Of a stretch of DNA of 64,000 nucleotides, positions 47,913 to 59,359 are shown piece by piece; position 1 is the first letter of the stretch; the number at the start of each line of letters is the position of its first letter. The position numbers and the translations under genes are program-made. The DNA lies in the NCBI GenBank assembly GCA_026119935.1, contig JALRMH010000025.1:461381-525380 (forward strand), written 5' to 3'. Source of the DNA: Endothia cerciana. Its lineage: Eukaryota > Ascomycota > Sordariomycetes > Diaporthales > Cryphonectriaceae. The notes beneath the pieces were generated by a model. That model had not been told where the DNA came from. It did no database searches and saw nothing but the letters and a program-made list of their open reading frames with translations.

Positions 47913-50253
47913 TCATTGCCTGAAAGTAGCTCCGGTCACGGGCGTGTACATGCGCTGGCGCTTTCCAGGCGGCTCCCCGCCGCTCATGTCTCCTGCCATC
48001 CGTGGGATCGGCGGTGTTCCCATCTGCGGCGCGAACGACCCTCCGGGGGTCATGACCATCTGGGGACCGCTGACGCCGACAGCGCCGCTAGCTGCCATGT
48101 ACCCCCCATCCAGGTTGGGGGACGCATGCTGCGCCAGCTGCTGGCCCGGCGAGTGCCATGAGCTGCTCGTAGCGGGAGAGTTGATGGGCGTGGTCTCGAA
48201 CTTCATGCCGGGACCCGTGACTGGAGGGGGGGCATTATACGTGGGTGTCGAGACGCCGATGCCCGTCATGGGGCCCCCGTTAGGCTCGAGGTCCGCCGCG
48301 TTGGGGTTCTTGAGTAAGTGACGGCAGTATTTCTTAACGACCTTGACCATCCCCTCCTTCGTGAAGGGCTTCGCTAATGTGTCGTTCATACCTGGAGAAC
48401 CACTCAGCTCTATCCCGCCGAGGGCGAGGCAAGGGAACCGACTTACCGAATTGATAGTAGTGGGCGATCTCCTCGGCCCGAATATTGGACGTCATTGCGA
48501 TGATTGGCACGGTCGGCGAGACCGTCCGGATGTATACGGTGGCCGACACACCATCCATGTTGGGCATGATGATGTCCATGAAGATGACGTCGAACCGGTC
48601 CGGCTCCTGATTTATCTTGTTGACGGCCTCCTCGCCATTTTGCTGCAGAACTGCATCAGCGCCATGCCCTCGACCTGCCTGGACGGCTGGTGACCTACCG
48701 CGATTTCCACCGAGCAGTCTATCTGGGACAGGAACTTGGAGCCTATCCTCGAGCAGGTCCTATCATCCTCGACCAGGAAGATTCTTGGTTTCCTCACGCC
48801 CCACAGCGACTCGTCCCTCTTCTTATTCTGGGGTGTTATCTGGGCCGGGATCTCGGGTGGTGGCCCTTGGGGCAGCGGGAACGGTATATTGTTGACATGG
48901 TCCGGATGGAAGGGGTCGATGCCGACGTTAGGCCCTGCGGGGTACACCATATGCCGGGGGTCTTCCATGAAGGGGGTTCCCATCATGTTGGGCGGCATGA
49001 CGGCGGAGTTCGGCTGGGAGAACATAATCGACGAACTGGCAGCCGAGTCGGGAGGGGAGTTCGCCTGGTACGCAACGGATAACCTCTGGAATGCGCGGTC
49101 TGCGGGCGCATCTGGCTCGATGGCGTTCAGCAGGTCCCTTGCCCTCCGCAGTTCGATGGAAGGCTCATCATTGCCGTCGGGGAGTACACCCAGGGCACCG
49201 TTGTGGAAGTTGGAAGACTGGCCGGAGTGGCTCGAGTGCGCCGAGTGCCGGCTGTTGCGTCTGTGCTCGTCGAGGTTGTTCAGGTGGGTGAGCAGCTCGC
49301 TGTTGACCTGGTTCGTGATCTTGGCGTTCTTCTGCAGGGTCAGGAGCTCGTCCACCAGGATCTTGTTGCTGCTGGTGAGCTGGCCGACGTGTTCCTGGAG
49401 CTGCTGGACCTGGTGCTGGGTCGCGGTGAGCTGCTCGGTGAGCAGCGCCATCTGGTTGGCCTGGAACGAGACGTCTTCAGCAGGCTGTGCCTTCCTAGGC
49501 GCGGGTGCTTTGCGACGGATATTGTCCAAGTTACGCTTGTTGTGGATTGTGAAATCGGGATGCTTGAACTCCCAGGCCTGCGACGGTGGGGGTGAGCTGC
49601 TAACTCGACACAGGTCATGGACCCGGGACGCGCTACTAACATTGGGACCGTACGGAGACTGGCCGTTTTCCTCATTCTGTCTGACCTTGTGGAAGTCGTA
49701 TTTGTTCAGCTGCCGGACAAAGCTGGCAAAGTTGCTGTGCTTGAAGTGCTTGGGCAGGATATCGTTGGTGAACTGGTTATTCTGTCCCCGGAAAAGATCG
49801 ATCAGAACGGCGGCCCCCGTCGATGTCTGGGGCGGGGGGGGGAGGGGGGGGCGCATGTCGGTGCGGCGCATCTCAGGGACTCACCTCGAGCACGACGAAG
49901 CTGTCTCCACCATCCCCCCACCGGACGATGGACGCATACTGGGGATCCTCCAGCATCCTAGATTCCCGACGGTCAGCGTGAACTGCGGTCCTGTAGAGGG
50001 CGTGTATAGGCGGGCAGAGCATACTTGTAGAGCTTGCGAACCTGTTGGCCGTCGCGCCGTTAGTCTTTTTGAGTTCTGTCCTACAGGGAGAAGAGGGAGG
50101 AGAAGAAGAAGAAGAAGAAGAAGAAGAAGAAGAAGAAGAAGAAAAACAGAAGATCGAGAAAATCAACCACTGTTGGCGATCCGCGAGACGTACAAAGTCG
50201 CTGGAGTTGCTGCTTCCTCCACTGGGCGCAGCCATATCGCCTTCAGGCGGCAT
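47913..50253 (-). CDS. SKN7: Skn7/Prr1-type response regulator transcription factor
   Basis: Nuclear output protein of the fungal two-component phosphorelay, controlling oxidative and osmotic stress genes. Seven exons: 50253-50194, 50041-50025 (a 17-nt microexon), 49957-49885, 49781-49641, 49577-48699, 48642-48447 and 48391-47913, giving 614 residues. An HSF-type DNA-binding domain spans about 19-110 (DFVRKLYKMLEDPQYA, FKHSNFASFVRQLNKYDFHKV, then AWEFKHPDF). A coiled coil follows at about 135-190 (TEQLTATQHQVQQLQEHVGQ). The receiver domain is at about 360-475: acidic Glu367-Asp368-Asp369 in LVEDD, phosphoacceptor Asp413 in FMDIIMPNMDG, Thr441 and Lys463 in LAKPF. The tail is Pro/Gly-rich. Several exon joints fall inside conserved blocks, which makes the splice calls secure. 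Intron 1 holds a GAA/TTC repeat and intron 3 a long C run. Confidence 0.95.
50097..50145. repeat. (GAA)n microsatellite in SKN7 intron 1
   Basis: About 15 GAA units (TTC on the coding strand) inside the first intron of the SKN7 gene, between the first exon and the microexon. Confidence 0.9.
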
Positions 50254-50984
50254 GGCAGAGCCGCCGGTCGGTTCGTCTGCGGCGTGTAGCTAGACACACG
50301 TCCGGCGTCCCGTCAGGCGTGTGTGCGCCTGCTTGCGCTACTGTCGGGGCAATATTGAGACTGCACCGGCCAGGGGGCGACCAGAGAGTGTCGCGGTGCG
50401 TGTCCCGGCAGGTTGCGGGCAGGTATATCCTCTTATGCTCTTGTAAACTCCCCCCCCGAAATCCCGTGCGCATTGGTTCGCGAACCGCTGTAGTGCTCCG
50501 GGTTGCTGACGGTGGGAGGGGGGAGATAGAAGGGCACCAAGGCAGGATGGTCCGGGGTAAAGTCGCACTGGTCGTGATTCAGGCCTCGGAGTCGCCAACT
50601 ACGTAAATGGCCACACCCGCCGCGAGCGAGGCGGGGACTGCGATGCCCTGAGTAGCGCTGATGGAAGACGTAAGGGACCCGAAACACGAGCAATGCTAGA
50701 ACTGTCGACTAGATGCGTCTGGTCAGGCGATTCCGGTATATATTGTTGATCCCGGGAGGGGGAGCTGGGAGGTTTGGTGGGCGGCGGCGGCGGCGGCTGC
50801 GGTGGTCTTGGTAGGCCTGGGTAGTCGTGTGGTAGGTAGTCAGTCGTGGATGGTGCAGGTGGTCAAGTACCACAGGGTTAGTACAGGTTCAGAAGTGCCT
50901 GTTGTGGTCGGGTCGTCCTGGCCTAGTTGGAATGCGGTCTCGTTCGTGGGTAGGGCAAGGGCAGACAGGCCGAGTCAGAGCAGG

Positions 50985-51040
50985 TCAGGTCAGGTCAGAG
51001 CAGGTCAGGTCAGGTCAGGTCAGGCCAGGCCAGGCCAGGT
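50985..51040. repeat. CAGGT/CAGAG/CAGGC pentanucleotide array
   Basis: About eleven 5-bp units on the plus strand, changing from CAGGT with CAGAG variants to CAGGC. It closely resembles the array at 18,803-18,850. Confidence 0.85.
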
Positions 51041-51888
51041 CGGTTCATCAGGCAGGGCCTGTCGAGTCGAGTCTGCCCGGGTCAAGCCGTCGTGTCGTCC
51101 TGGCGCGCTGGAGACAGGATGAAGAATTATCGAGGGCCAATTTGCTGGATGAGCAGGGGAACCCGACTGGAGGGGAACCTCGGCGTAGGGGGGGGGACTC
51201 TCCAAGGAGACGGCACACACACACACACACACACATACACACACACACACACGCGCGCGCCCAAGCAAGCAAGCAAGGGCCAACCTGACTAGGACAGCGC
51301 TGACGTGCCGTGGCGGGAGGGATGATCCAAACGATAAAGTCCTGCTCGCTGGTCAGGACGCCTTGTTGGGGGGGGGGGGTTGTGTGGTCCTTGGAAAAGG
51401 TTGAGCTGCGAACTGATGTCAGGAAGTGGGAGGTGGATGTATGCCGTGTTGCACCGTCGCTGTTCACTGTCACTGTTACAATTTCACCGTCGAGAGTGAG
51501 GAGAAGGAGGAAGAGGGACCAAGGCCCTCTCCAAACAAGCCCAGATCCAAAACCAGGTCCAGGTCCAACCCAAATCCAATCCTATCCAATCCAAGCCCGG
51601 AGCAGAGACGGTCGACGATCTGACCTGGTCTTGTCTGCCATTTCCTCCTCTTACCTCCTCCACCATTGACCTCATCTGCTGGGCTGTGACTGGGCTGTCG
51701 GACTGGGGGTTTGGCCACTATCCAGGTACGTACACATGTGCATGGTACATACCCGCGGACCAAGCAATAGCAGAATGTGGACAAGATCCGAGGGCGATCT
51801 GCACCACGGAGGTGAGAGACCCCAGCTGGCAGCAGCCCGGCGGGCCACACCGTGCATTGCCAGATTGCAAACGCCCCTCCCCTCTCTT

Positions 51889-51889
51889 T

Positions 51890-51921
<32 letters not shown>

Positions 51922-51990
51922 TCTCTCTCTCTCTCACTCTCTCTCTCTCACTCTCTCTCTCTCCCTCTCTCTCTCTCTCTCCCTTTCTTT
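51889..51990. repeat. Long (CT)n tract
   Basis: About 100 bases of CT dinucleotides with occasional CA and CC interruptions, in non-coding DNA. Confidence 0.9.
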
Positions 51991-54900
51991 CTTTCTCTCT
52001 CTCCCCCCCCCCCTTTCCCCTTTCCTCTCGTCACCTCTCTGGGGTTGTCTCCCGTGCTGTTTCTCTGGCTGCCTCGGTACCTACATAATAAGGAGGCGGC
52101 AACGAGATAGCCCGCAATAGCGCCTAAAGGCCTTTGCGGACTTGGCGTTGCCAGAGCCAGCTGGGAGGTGGGTTTGCGAGGGCGCCCTGGACGGACAGGC
52201 ACCTCAGGGTGCCAGGGTGTCCCTGTGGGTGGGGTCCTCTCCAGATGCCCCCCAGTGCTGCCCCCCCCCCCCCCAAGGTGCCTCAGTTGGCCCTAGGACC
52301 CTGCTCCAGTACCCACTGGAAAACGGGTAATTATGGTCGGCCACCCAGTGAGAGAGGGCCGAGATTATCCCCTCCCCCCCTTCCGAGCGAGTAGGGAGTA
52401 GGGGAGTTCTCGCAGGCCTTTAACATTACCACATTGGGTAGGAGGCTCGTCCCTGTAATATCCAATAGCGATGAGGACGAGAAATCAGAGATATCGAGAT
52501 CGAATTCTGGATCTCTGTCGATTGATTTTTACCATATGGTATTATTGGGTCCCCACCCGACGGCGCCTCCTGGAGGCACCTGGAGGACCCAGGTTGTGTG
52601 TACCAAGTATATGTGGCGATCTGACCGGCCAACGTGCTGCCTCTACGTAGCATATTTTACGGATTGACTGACTCTCCTCCAGGAGCGATGATGAAAACAG
52701 TGGGGTCGGGCCCTTGAGTCGGGTGGTCCTCCTCCTCTTTGGCGTGTTTTGGGTGGAAATCACTGGCGATCCTCGGCCCCGTGGCGGTTGACCACCACGC
52801 GCCCGCCCGGCCCCCCCCCCCCCGCGCCCTGCCTTTTCATCTTCCCTCTTTCAATCAAGGGTCCCCGTACTGTGTGTGTGATGTGATGTTCATCAGCTGC
52901 AGACCTGGTCTTCCATCACGCGCCCCATGCAGGATTTTGGCCGGCGCGTATGGATGGATTTATTCTCCGCAGGCCCTGCCCTGCCCGCCTATGTACATCC
53001 ACCCGACGGCTCTGCTTGTCTTTTTGCTGCCATCCTCACATTGGCACACGGCCTCCCATTCCGAGACAGGACAGGAGGTAGCCCGCCAGTTGTTACCATC
53101 GCCGACCCCTATCGGGCTGCTGGGCCTGGACTCACGATGCGCACATACCACACGAGGCCCCGCTCGCCGGCCGCAGCAGTGGCTGGTCAACCGTCTTCCT
53201 CTCTCTTCACAAACCCGCCGGACGGGCCCCCCAGCTGTCGGGCAGTCCCATCTATCACCCACCCAGGACCGAGGCGCCTCGGGGAGGGCGAGCAGCAGGA
53301 GGCGACCCGGGGGCAGGCACTCGTCCCGTCCGGAGGGGCCACACCCACCTTACCCACTGACATAAGCCAGCCCACATCGCGCGAGGCCTGTCAGGCAGGC
53401 CCTGTCCGTCCCACCTGGCCCTGTGCATCTGGTTCTGTTTCGACGCTGCGCCCTCGAGGAGTGTCCGCCCCCCCCCCCCCCCAAAAAGGTCTCGGTTGCG
53501 TTCCCCCACGTTTCTTTCCCTCCTCCCATCCTCTCCTCTGGGCTCCCGGCGGTCTAGACCAGTCGGCCGAGGACCCTGAACTGCAACCTCGGAACCTTAA
53601 TCGAGTCCTCGACCAGGCCACCAAGGACCCCCGGCGAGGCGGTCCCGGATGACGGGCATGAGCTACGGGTCCGGGAAGATCTAGTTAGGTCCCATCCCAT
53701 TCCATGTGCTCATGTGCCATCGACAGCGTCCGGGCCCTGCCGACACGGCGCGACGGCCGCGGCCGCAGCAGGTGTGGGACAGGACACCCACCACAGGCCT
53801 CAGGCACCCCGCGAGAGCCCGATGGTGGTGGGGTTCGGGCGCCCTGCTTCCATGGTACTGGAGAGCTCATTTCCACTTATGGGCCGGCCCTCCGCGTTGA
53901 GGACCAGGGGCCCTCAAATCCAGAAGGAAAAAGAAGGGAAAAAAAGACCAAATTTTTTTTTTTTATTCGCAGGCCTCCCTGGGCAGCGTTGTCTGTGTCT
54001 GTGCTCCTTTCTTCGTTGCAGCACTCGTCATGAATTTTCTCACCAACCTTTCTGTTTCGGAGTTCGCGACGGAGACCGCTCGTCGAACCATGCCGGCCAA
54101 GCATACCAGCATCCGAATCAACCTGTCTGACTGGGCACAGGTTCCAGTGCTGCTCGGCGGTGCAGGTGTCTCAGCCAATTCTTTTGTGCGCATCCCGGAG
54201 GGGTAGAGAGCTTCTGCTTTTAGCAAAAGATCGACGCGGCTGATCGGTAGTTTACCTGCCGCGGCAATTCGATCAAAAGAACTGTCGATAATTAGTCGTC
54301 CAGAGTCCTTTTTTCTTGCCCTTGTTGCCGCTGGGAGGAAGAAGAAAAAAAAAAAAAAAAAAAAAAGATACGCGCTGTCCTGATGGTCGCCAAAACACTG
54401 GATAGTGATCGTCTCACATGGTAGAACCGCAGCTGACCAATACTGAGTCGCCGTAGGAGCGTCAGGCGACTTATCGGCCACGGAATCACCTCCGCTGTCC
54501 TGGAATGCTGCCTCGGGATGCTAGACATCCCCTTGGATGCACCTCTCGGGCGTTGCTCAAGGGTCTCGAGATCCCACCGTGGCGGATCGGCCATGCATGC
54601 CATCCTTAGGTGCCGGTGTCCGAAACATCGAGGCGGCTGTGCCGCCACCATTCCAGTCGGACGGGCCGCGTTCTAATGCACCGCCGAACGACTTCGGTCA
54701 AGTTCCTTGCTGGGTTTATGGAATATTCATCGTGTTCGAGAAACCCAACCTCTGAGACGCGACCTAGGCCGCCTGGGCACAGCACGATGCAGATGCTATG
54801 GAGGCCTTCCCCCTGTGAGGTCCCAAGAGGGGTTCTTACATGGTAGTTCACTGGTAACCTGAATCACGATAGATTCTTTCCCTGGCCGGCAGGCAGAGAG

Positions 54901-55313
54901 ATTTGGTCTGGTAGGTCAGAAACAATCCAACAGGACCTCGTAGGCCTGAGTCTCGTCCGGATACTTTCCTCCGCCTGCCTCTTCACCATACTCCTTGTCA
55001 GTGCTCATCTCCCTCCCGCTGCCTCGCCATCTCACACCTTGTCAGCAATGGACCCCTCCCCTTTGGGTCACCGGGTAACAGTATCTTTGTACACTCCCAA
55101 CAAACTCTAGATACCGCCCGGCAGACACACCGATCTAGCAAGCACCGTAATCTTCTAATCCCCCCTTCCCCCCCCCCACCCGGGGCCCACCCCAGAGGCA
55201 CAAAAAAAAGAATATATGCCGGAAGGCAGAACGCTTATAAATAAATACACCCAGAGCAGGATGTCAGGAAAGAAGAAAAAAGTAAGGGGGAGGGGGGCAA
55301 AACAGGAAGCCAA

Positions 55314-55408
55314 TGCTGGCAGTGCGGTTCGAACGCACGCATCCTTTCGGATAGCAGAGTTATAAAGTAGTCCAACTTAAATCTGCCGCCTTAGACCACT
55401 GCGGTTCG
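55314..55408 (-). tRNA. tRNA-Leu(UAA)-like sequence, probably a pseudogene
   Basis: The 3' two thirds are a good tRNA-Leu. The anticodon stem GCAGA/TCTGC encloses the loop TTTAAG with anticodon TAA (55,379-55,377), followed by a 16-nt intron (55,375-55,360) one base after the anticodon. A long variable arm ATCC-GAAA-GGAT and a perfect T-arm (GTGCG TTCGAAC CGCAC) complete this part, and the 3' acceptor strand would be TGCCAGC plus A. The 5' part does not fit: no complementary GCTGGCA is found, and the D-arm has CCGC instead of GCCG before AGTGGTCTAAGGC. The 9-nt string TGCGGTTCG occurs both in the T-arm (55,323-55,331) and at the 5' end (55,400-55,408). The 5' acceptor is therefore missing or replaced, and function is doubtful. 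Confidence 0.5.
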
Positions 55409-55899
55409 GGGTTAGCGCGTGTTCCCAGCGGCTCCCGCACGGGAGAGCGCGACCAAAGAGCCAGTCGTCAGACATACCTCGGCCATACCAGCCTGAACAT
55501 GATTGGTTCAAACTGGTTTTCCCGTGTGAATTATATAGACCTGGTTGCGTTTCCCCTGCCCTTGTCCTGATACGTGAATGCTGCCGCCCCCCCCCCCCTT
55601 CTTTTTTTTTTCTCCCCTCCCTTCTTCTTTTCTTTCTGGACGGTTGAAACCGGTGAGCCCGTTTTTCACTGGCTGGGGCATGCTAGAGAGGACTTTGTTG
55701 AGGGCGTCTTGCCATCCCGAGTCAAGCCCGCTACAAAACAATCTCACGTCCGTCTCACGCTCGACAATCATGGAAACCGGTCTGGGGTTCGATTGGAATT
55801 GAAAATTGTACTGGGTTTCCGAATAATTCCAGATGCCTCCTCGCTATGCTTGTCTGAATCCTTGTGGCCCGCCACACCAAGAGGGTCCGAACCGATGCC

Positions 55900-57882
55900 T
55901 TAGTCATCAGGGAAGAACTCCTTGATGTTCGACGCGAACCTGCAGGTCTTCCAGTCGAACCTCCTGAAGAACTTCCCAGTGACCTCCATCAGAGGCTCGG
56001 GGATGAGCCTCGGGTCGTGGATGATCTCAACGGCGTCCTGCGCAACGACGGAGCGGTCGTGTTTGTACGTCCTGTGACAGATCGTCAGCGGGTGTTCATA
56101 CAGTCATGTCATATCCTCCAACGGGGTTACTCACAAGCAGGTATAGAAAACCTTCCTCCTGAGCCTCGTCCTTATCGTATCACTGTCTGTACCGGAATCC
56201 GACATCTCCTCCATGACCTCCTCCATGGACAGACTATGCGCCGCAGGTAGTGACGACGTCCCCTTCTCACCCCACCCGTTGATGATCCCGACATAGCCAT
56301 ACCGCTTGTGTCGGAATACCTGTCCCACACTATACCAGACGGTCCGATGGATCTCCTGCGTGTACCGCCTGCTGACGGTCGGCATCCTGTTGTCCGAGTT
56401 GCGGACCAGGCGCAGCACCTCGGGCACGCTCTCGAACGTGAACCGGTGCCGCGGCTGCACGGACTGCGTGTAGATCGTGTACAGCGGCAGGATATACTCC
56501 TCGACCATCCAGGCGTCCTCGGGAAAGAAGTGCGTGACGTAGTGCAGGAACTGGTCGAGCGAGGTGTCCCATTGGAAGTTGCTCACGGGCGTCGTCAGGA
56601 GGTTAGCCCAGTGGGCCGCGTACACCGCGCTCTCCACGGTGCGTCTGGAGGCGGCACGGTCGTCTCGGAGGATCGCGAGGTGCTCGACCGAGAGGTGCTC
56701 CCGTCTTCGGTGGAGGAAGTCGTTGAACGTCATCTTCATACTCTTCCCTACTCGTTGCACGAGGACTGGGACCGGGGCCGGAACAAGGAACGCCTCCTCC
56801 CCGTGGAGCCAGTCGAACTCGACGAGTCGGGAGCGCAGATCACCCAGATGAACCTCCTCGCTCGAGCCATATGGGTCGAGGAACATCTTGTCCACGTCCG
56901 TCGTAGGCGGGTCCGTCCTACTCCCGTCCAGGTCGTGCCCTAAGGGCGCCATGATCATGGCGTGGACATGGCTAGGAAACGCGCAACAGGCCGCGCGCAA
57001 GCCGACCCTCTCCGCCAGGCACGTGTAGATCGCGCACGATATCAGGGGAAGAGAGGGATGCCTCTCGTCCCGTAGCGCATGCCCGATCAGGCAATTTCGC
57101 AGGCAGCGGTAGTTCTCCCCGGGATCGTCCATGCCCGTCAGATTCCTCTCCCTCGTCCATTTCAGCAAGGCCAGTGCCTTGTCGCGTGTGGATGACTCAT
57201 CGAACCCCTGTTCCTCCTCGAGGAACTCCGCCGCTATCCGGTCGAGCAATGCGCATGTATCGCTGATGTCGCCGTCTTCCCCGCGGACGAAGAACATGTC
57301 GAAGGCGGCGAGCGCGCGGTCGAGTCCCTGGGCAGTCAGAGGCGTGCGCTGGTAGTGGTACCATTCGTGGACGGCGACGCCCCGGTGTATGCTGGACAGT
57401 GCAGTGGCCGCGAAGTATCTGTTGGCAGTTAGTGGCAAGGCCCCCGAGTGAAGAAGTTACGCATCCTACCGTCTGGCGAGAGCATCCTCCGCGGTATCGG
57501 GCGTCCGGGCCTGGTCCAGGAGGAAGTCTTTCGCATCGTAGCCTAACCGGCATATCCTCCCGATTTTTGTCATGCGCCCAACCCTTGTGGCTATTATCTG
57601 GTTGATAAGCCGCGCGCAGAGGTCATTGCGATACTGGCGTAACCTCCACAGGCGCCTCCAGTCCGTCTTGGACGCCCTCGACTTCAACTTCTCGCCGAGG
57701 CAATGCTCGGCATGCCAGTAGCGGAAGGAGACCTGGCAATAGTATTTCCATAGTAGGGGCTCGATCGCCAGGCGCCTGAATCGTTTCGAGACCAGCGGCA
57801 CTTCGTGGTAGGCTTCGGAGGGAGGGACGTATTGCAGGATATGCCGGATTATCTCGTCGGGGACATTGTCCAGGATGGTCAT
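55900..57882 (-). CDS. F-box protein with SirB1-like transglutaminase fold and YccV domain (FBXO21-like)
   Basis: Probable substrate receptor of an SCF ubiquitin ligase. Exons are 57882-57470, 57418-56135 and 56071-55900, giving 622 residues. The N-terminal F-box (about 1-45) reads VPDEIIRHILQYVPPSEAYHEVPLVSKRFRRLA. Residues about 200-360 match the SirB1/transglutaminase-like core: the NCLIGHALRDERHPSLPLIS and YTCLAERVGLRAACCAFPSH-type blocks. The C-terminal part (about 510-600) is a YccV/HspQ-like domain starting at YSVGQVFRHKRYGYVGIINGW and completed by the third exon (VVAQDAVEII). This three-domain order is that of vertebrate FBXO21 and its fungal relatives. A run of 15 C residues on the coding strand (57,894-57,908) sits only about a dozen bases upstream of the start codon. 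Confidence 0.92.
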
Positions 57883-59359
57883 CGCGACTCGTCGGGGGGG
57901 GGGGGGGGCAATTCGACGGTGATATGGATGATGGGAGCTGTATTCGAGCAGGGCACCCCTCTGACAGCGCGACTTCGTGGGCGGCCGGGTCGGGAAGTGG
58001 AGGAGAGGACGAGGTTCTGGGGAGGGGCTCGTGATGTGATTGCGGCGCTGGAGATTGGATGGCTCATGTCTCCTCCCGGGGAAAGATTCCAGTCGCTCAC
58101 TATGTCGTCAGCGGGACCGAGATGAATGCAGCGTCATGCAGCAGGGCACGCGCAGGGGCAAGGAACACCGGTTCTTCCCGCATCCCTCACGCTAACATCT
58201 CCCATCCGACCCGGGCCACTGCGTACTATGTACTATGTAGCCATTGCTGCAGTGGGCCTGCGGACGAGTCTCTTCTATGAACCTCGATGAGATGGCGAGT
58301 CGAAGAAATACGACCTACCTCAACCACCCCCCTTCCGCCTCGCCCCTTTTCCCCTTCTTAATTCTTACAGCCCGTTTCCCTACCTGACCTTGGGCTTGAA
58401 GGAGGAGAGAGTGGAAAGGCGGACAGAGTATGTCGCTGCTTTTGTCCATGGACAAGCACTCAGGATTTATTTTGCAGGAGATTTCCAGTACCAGACTGTT
58501 CCTCCTGATGACCCACCACAGCATACTTGTTGATACTTCTTGGTCACTTCTTGCACCTCATATGGTACTTGAACTGTTGATTGAAGATCTGGTTCGCTCA
58601 GTCGGGTTGTTTTCCTTCCTTTTCCTTCCCTTCAACTTCCTTCTTTTGTTCCCATGATTGTGGTGAGGTTCTGAGAGACCCGTCTCCGAGGCTTGTTGTA
58701 TTCTCGCTCAGGATCATCATGGCAAGAACATGGCATGCAGGCAACAGATTCGAATCTGTCTACTGTAGAACGACTCGTAAGATCTAGGGCAGGTTTATCT
58801 TTCGATCATTTCGGTGTCTGGCTGCTATTAAGTATGGCCTTCCCAACGGACGGTACTGTCAGCCGAGATTTAAGGGATCTATCTAGGCGGCCGCAGAAGT
58901 CTAGGCTGGCGAGTACAGTATGCCCAGATGGTTCTCAGCCATCTCGAACGGTGGTTATGCTGTGTCGCCTTGTCAACGAGGACGCCTGGACTGCCTGCCC
59001 TCGATCCGAAATGCCCCCAAACCCGCCGGCAGCCAGGCGTCCTGTTGTGCGATCGGAAGTTTCAGCCATGATACTGCTAGGTGAGCCCAGTCGAGCTCAC
59101 CTCGACGACAAGTCCAATGCGAGGTCTCTCTCTTTCCGAGCCCACGTCTCATGAAGCTCACACTACCCTCTCAGGACTATCACCTTATTTCGTTAATCTG
59201 CAGTGCTTCGGTGGCGCCGAACCGGCAGGGTCTCCCTGACTACAGTGATTCTCGAGGTGGGCATAGCAAATTGGGACGATGGGCTCGAGGTGTACCAGCA
59301 CGACTCTGGCTTGCAAGCCGTCTACCCAGACACGGCCACGACAAACCTCAAGCCGCTGT
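57883..59359. other. F-box gene promoter and gene-free stretch
   Basis: Begins with the G15 run beside the F-box start. After 58,300 the composition is more AT-rich, with no recognisable frame. A 16-bp palindrome (58,744-58,759, ACAGATTCGAATCTGT) is present but has no tRNA around it. Confidence 0.4.

Larger units (their letters stand above)
50254..55313. other. About 5 kb upstream of SKN7, no recognisable gene
   Basis: Repeat-rich and lacking any supported frame. It includes the CAGGT/CAGGC array, a CA tract (51,213-51,252), a CCAAATCCAATCC-type degenerate repeat near 51,545-51,600, a CT tract of about 100 bp, an A run at 54,344-54,366, and G or C runs at about 51,367, 52,003, 52,261, 52,811 and 53,469. 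The proximal part must hold the SKN7 promoter. Confidence 0.45.

Noticed and set aside
48736..50289. A 517-codon open frame on the plus strand opposite SKN7
   Set aside because: It runs through SKN7 introns and exons alike, has no domain, and the opposite strand encodes an unmistakable HSF plus receiver protein.
58744..58759. Palindrome ACAGATTCGAATCTGT, at first taken for a tRNA T-arm
   Set aside because: No anticodon arm, D-arm or acceptor stem could be placed around it on either strand.
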